From Glossina fuscipes (taxonomy: Eukaryota > Arthropoda > Insecta > Diptera > Glossinidae): a stretch of DNA of 64,000 nucleotides. A program made the translations under genes and the position numbers. This document shows, one piece after another, positions 63,205 to 64,000 of the stretch (positions are counted from its first letter, which is position 1; each line of letters begins with the position of its first letter). The notes beneath the pieces are model-generated. The model ran no database searches. It had not been told where the DNA came from and saw only the letters and a program-made list of their open reading frames with translations. The DNA lies in contig NW_023998414.1 of NCBI RefSeq assembly GCF_014805625.2, positions 34,840,554 through 34,904,553 on the forward strand, written 5' to 3'.

Positions 63205-63210
63205 AATAAA
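63205..63210 (+). terminator. Candidate polyadenylation signal of the last gene
   Basis: A canonical AATAAA sits about 100 bp after the candidate final stop codon at 63106-63108. No other strong signal lies between the 315-aa stop and this site. Confidence 0.35.
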
Positions 63211-64000
63211 AGATTTTTGGATATTTTTACCATTGATAAGAGTCAAAACCAGAGCTTAAAAGTACAAAAAACAGAATAAATGTCTGATTAAAAAATGAAA
63301 GTTACTTATGACCCGGCCTAATATAAGACGACATTTCACAAAAACCTAATATTCTATAGTAGATTCTAATAAGATACATATAACGAATCAGATCATGAAA
63401 ATGAAGATTAGCAAAATAAAATGCTGGAGTCGTAAAATTTCAAGTAACCAATAAAAATACGTGCGGGCAAGTTTTATTAAGTAGTTTTCTGGCGATAAAG
63501 ATTTCACCACATTCTCTGTTATCCGCGACTATAAGGTTGCAATTTACGTCCCAGACTCTCAATTATTGTATAAAAAATAGGACTACAATGTAAGTATTGT
63601 GAGAAGCATTAATTTACGTTTTAGCGCAAGCAATTACTCAAAATGGATACGGGCTTCGTAGATGAAAAAGGGTTCATTTTTTCTTCTCAATAAAGATGTA
63701 AATGATCACTTTAAAATCATATTGTGCTTGAGACATGAACCATATCTTTGTTTGCACGAAAATACGTCACTGATTTGTTTGTCAGAAGTCGTGCATGCAG
63801 AAATTTAAAAAATTTACAAAAAACATGAATTCAAGCATAACGCAGCCAAGTGATATGTTCCATTACATTTAAATAAACACAAGTAATTTGATTTTGATAG
63901 TTTGTGCGCCAAACGCAACGCATAATGCATTGTGTGCAGCATATTAATGCATGTGTACATGACAGAAATTGCCTTTGAAGCATTTTTAAATCTGGCAATG
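63211..64000. other. Terminal stretch with nothing recognised
   Basis: No coding exon, RNA gene or clear repeat could be supported up to the end of the window. Confidence 0.5.

Noticed and set aside
1..64000. CRISPR arrays, bacterial operons, rRNA genes or viral genomes.
   Set aside because: No regularly spaced direct repeats with unique spacers, no prokaryotic gene packing and no rRNA-like or viral coding blocks were seen; the window is ordinary insect nuclear DNA.

Overview
This is a strongly AT-rich nuclear segment from an animal, most likely a higher fly (Diptera; perhaps a calyptrate or tsetse-like fly). Three things point there: very short GT-AG introns (63-88 bp for several), glutamine- and asparagine-rich nuclear proteins with CAA/CAG tracts, and dense (TA)n, (AAT)n and (CAA)n microsatellites together with an interspersed repeat of a kind I associate with fly genomes. 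There is no bacterial-style gene organisation. Most of the window is non-coding: about 26 kb before the first gene and about 22 kb between the first and second genes hold only simple repeats, diverged interspersed repeats and one tRNA-derived SINE-like element.

All recognisable genes are on the + strand. (1) 27528-28340 is a single-exon gene for a 270-aa protein ending in four exact 23-residue STPR repeats, the architecture of silkworm FMBP-1. (2) 50759-54171 is a larger paralogue. I read it as three coding exons (50759-52306, 52711-53095, 53168-54171) that splice in frame to a 978-aa Q-rich protein with six STPR repeats, an AT-hook and three more STPR repeats; not splicing the first intron gives a 524-aa short form. 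(3) 57721-58794 is DPH7/WDR85, the diphthine methylesterase of diphthamide synthesis. (4) 61.2-63.1 kb is an unrecognised gene. A TATA box, two candidate introns and two successive open frames suggest a bicistronic transcript: a possible 71-aa microprotein whose start codon is the last codon of exon 1, then a 315-325-aa unknown protein.

Layout: 1-26.6 kb, gene-free, with a SINE at 4.58 kb and repeat family A copies at 6.8, 18.1, 19.1, 21.3 and 22.1 kb; 26.7-29.5 kb, first STPR gene and its UTRs; 29.5-50.7 kb, gene-free, with family B fragments and a cluster of four same-direction family A copies at 41.8-47.6 kb; 50.7-55.9 kb, second STPR gene and long 3' region; 57.6-58.8 kb, DPH7; 58.8-59.6 kb, family A copy; 60.2-60.6 kb, two facing small open frames of doubtful status; 61.2-63.2 kb, the putative bicistronic gene.

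The two STPR proteins are probably DNA-binding regulators that arose by tandem duplication. DPH7 and the last gene have no visible functional link with them. All splice calls are from sequence reading only and have no transcript support here.
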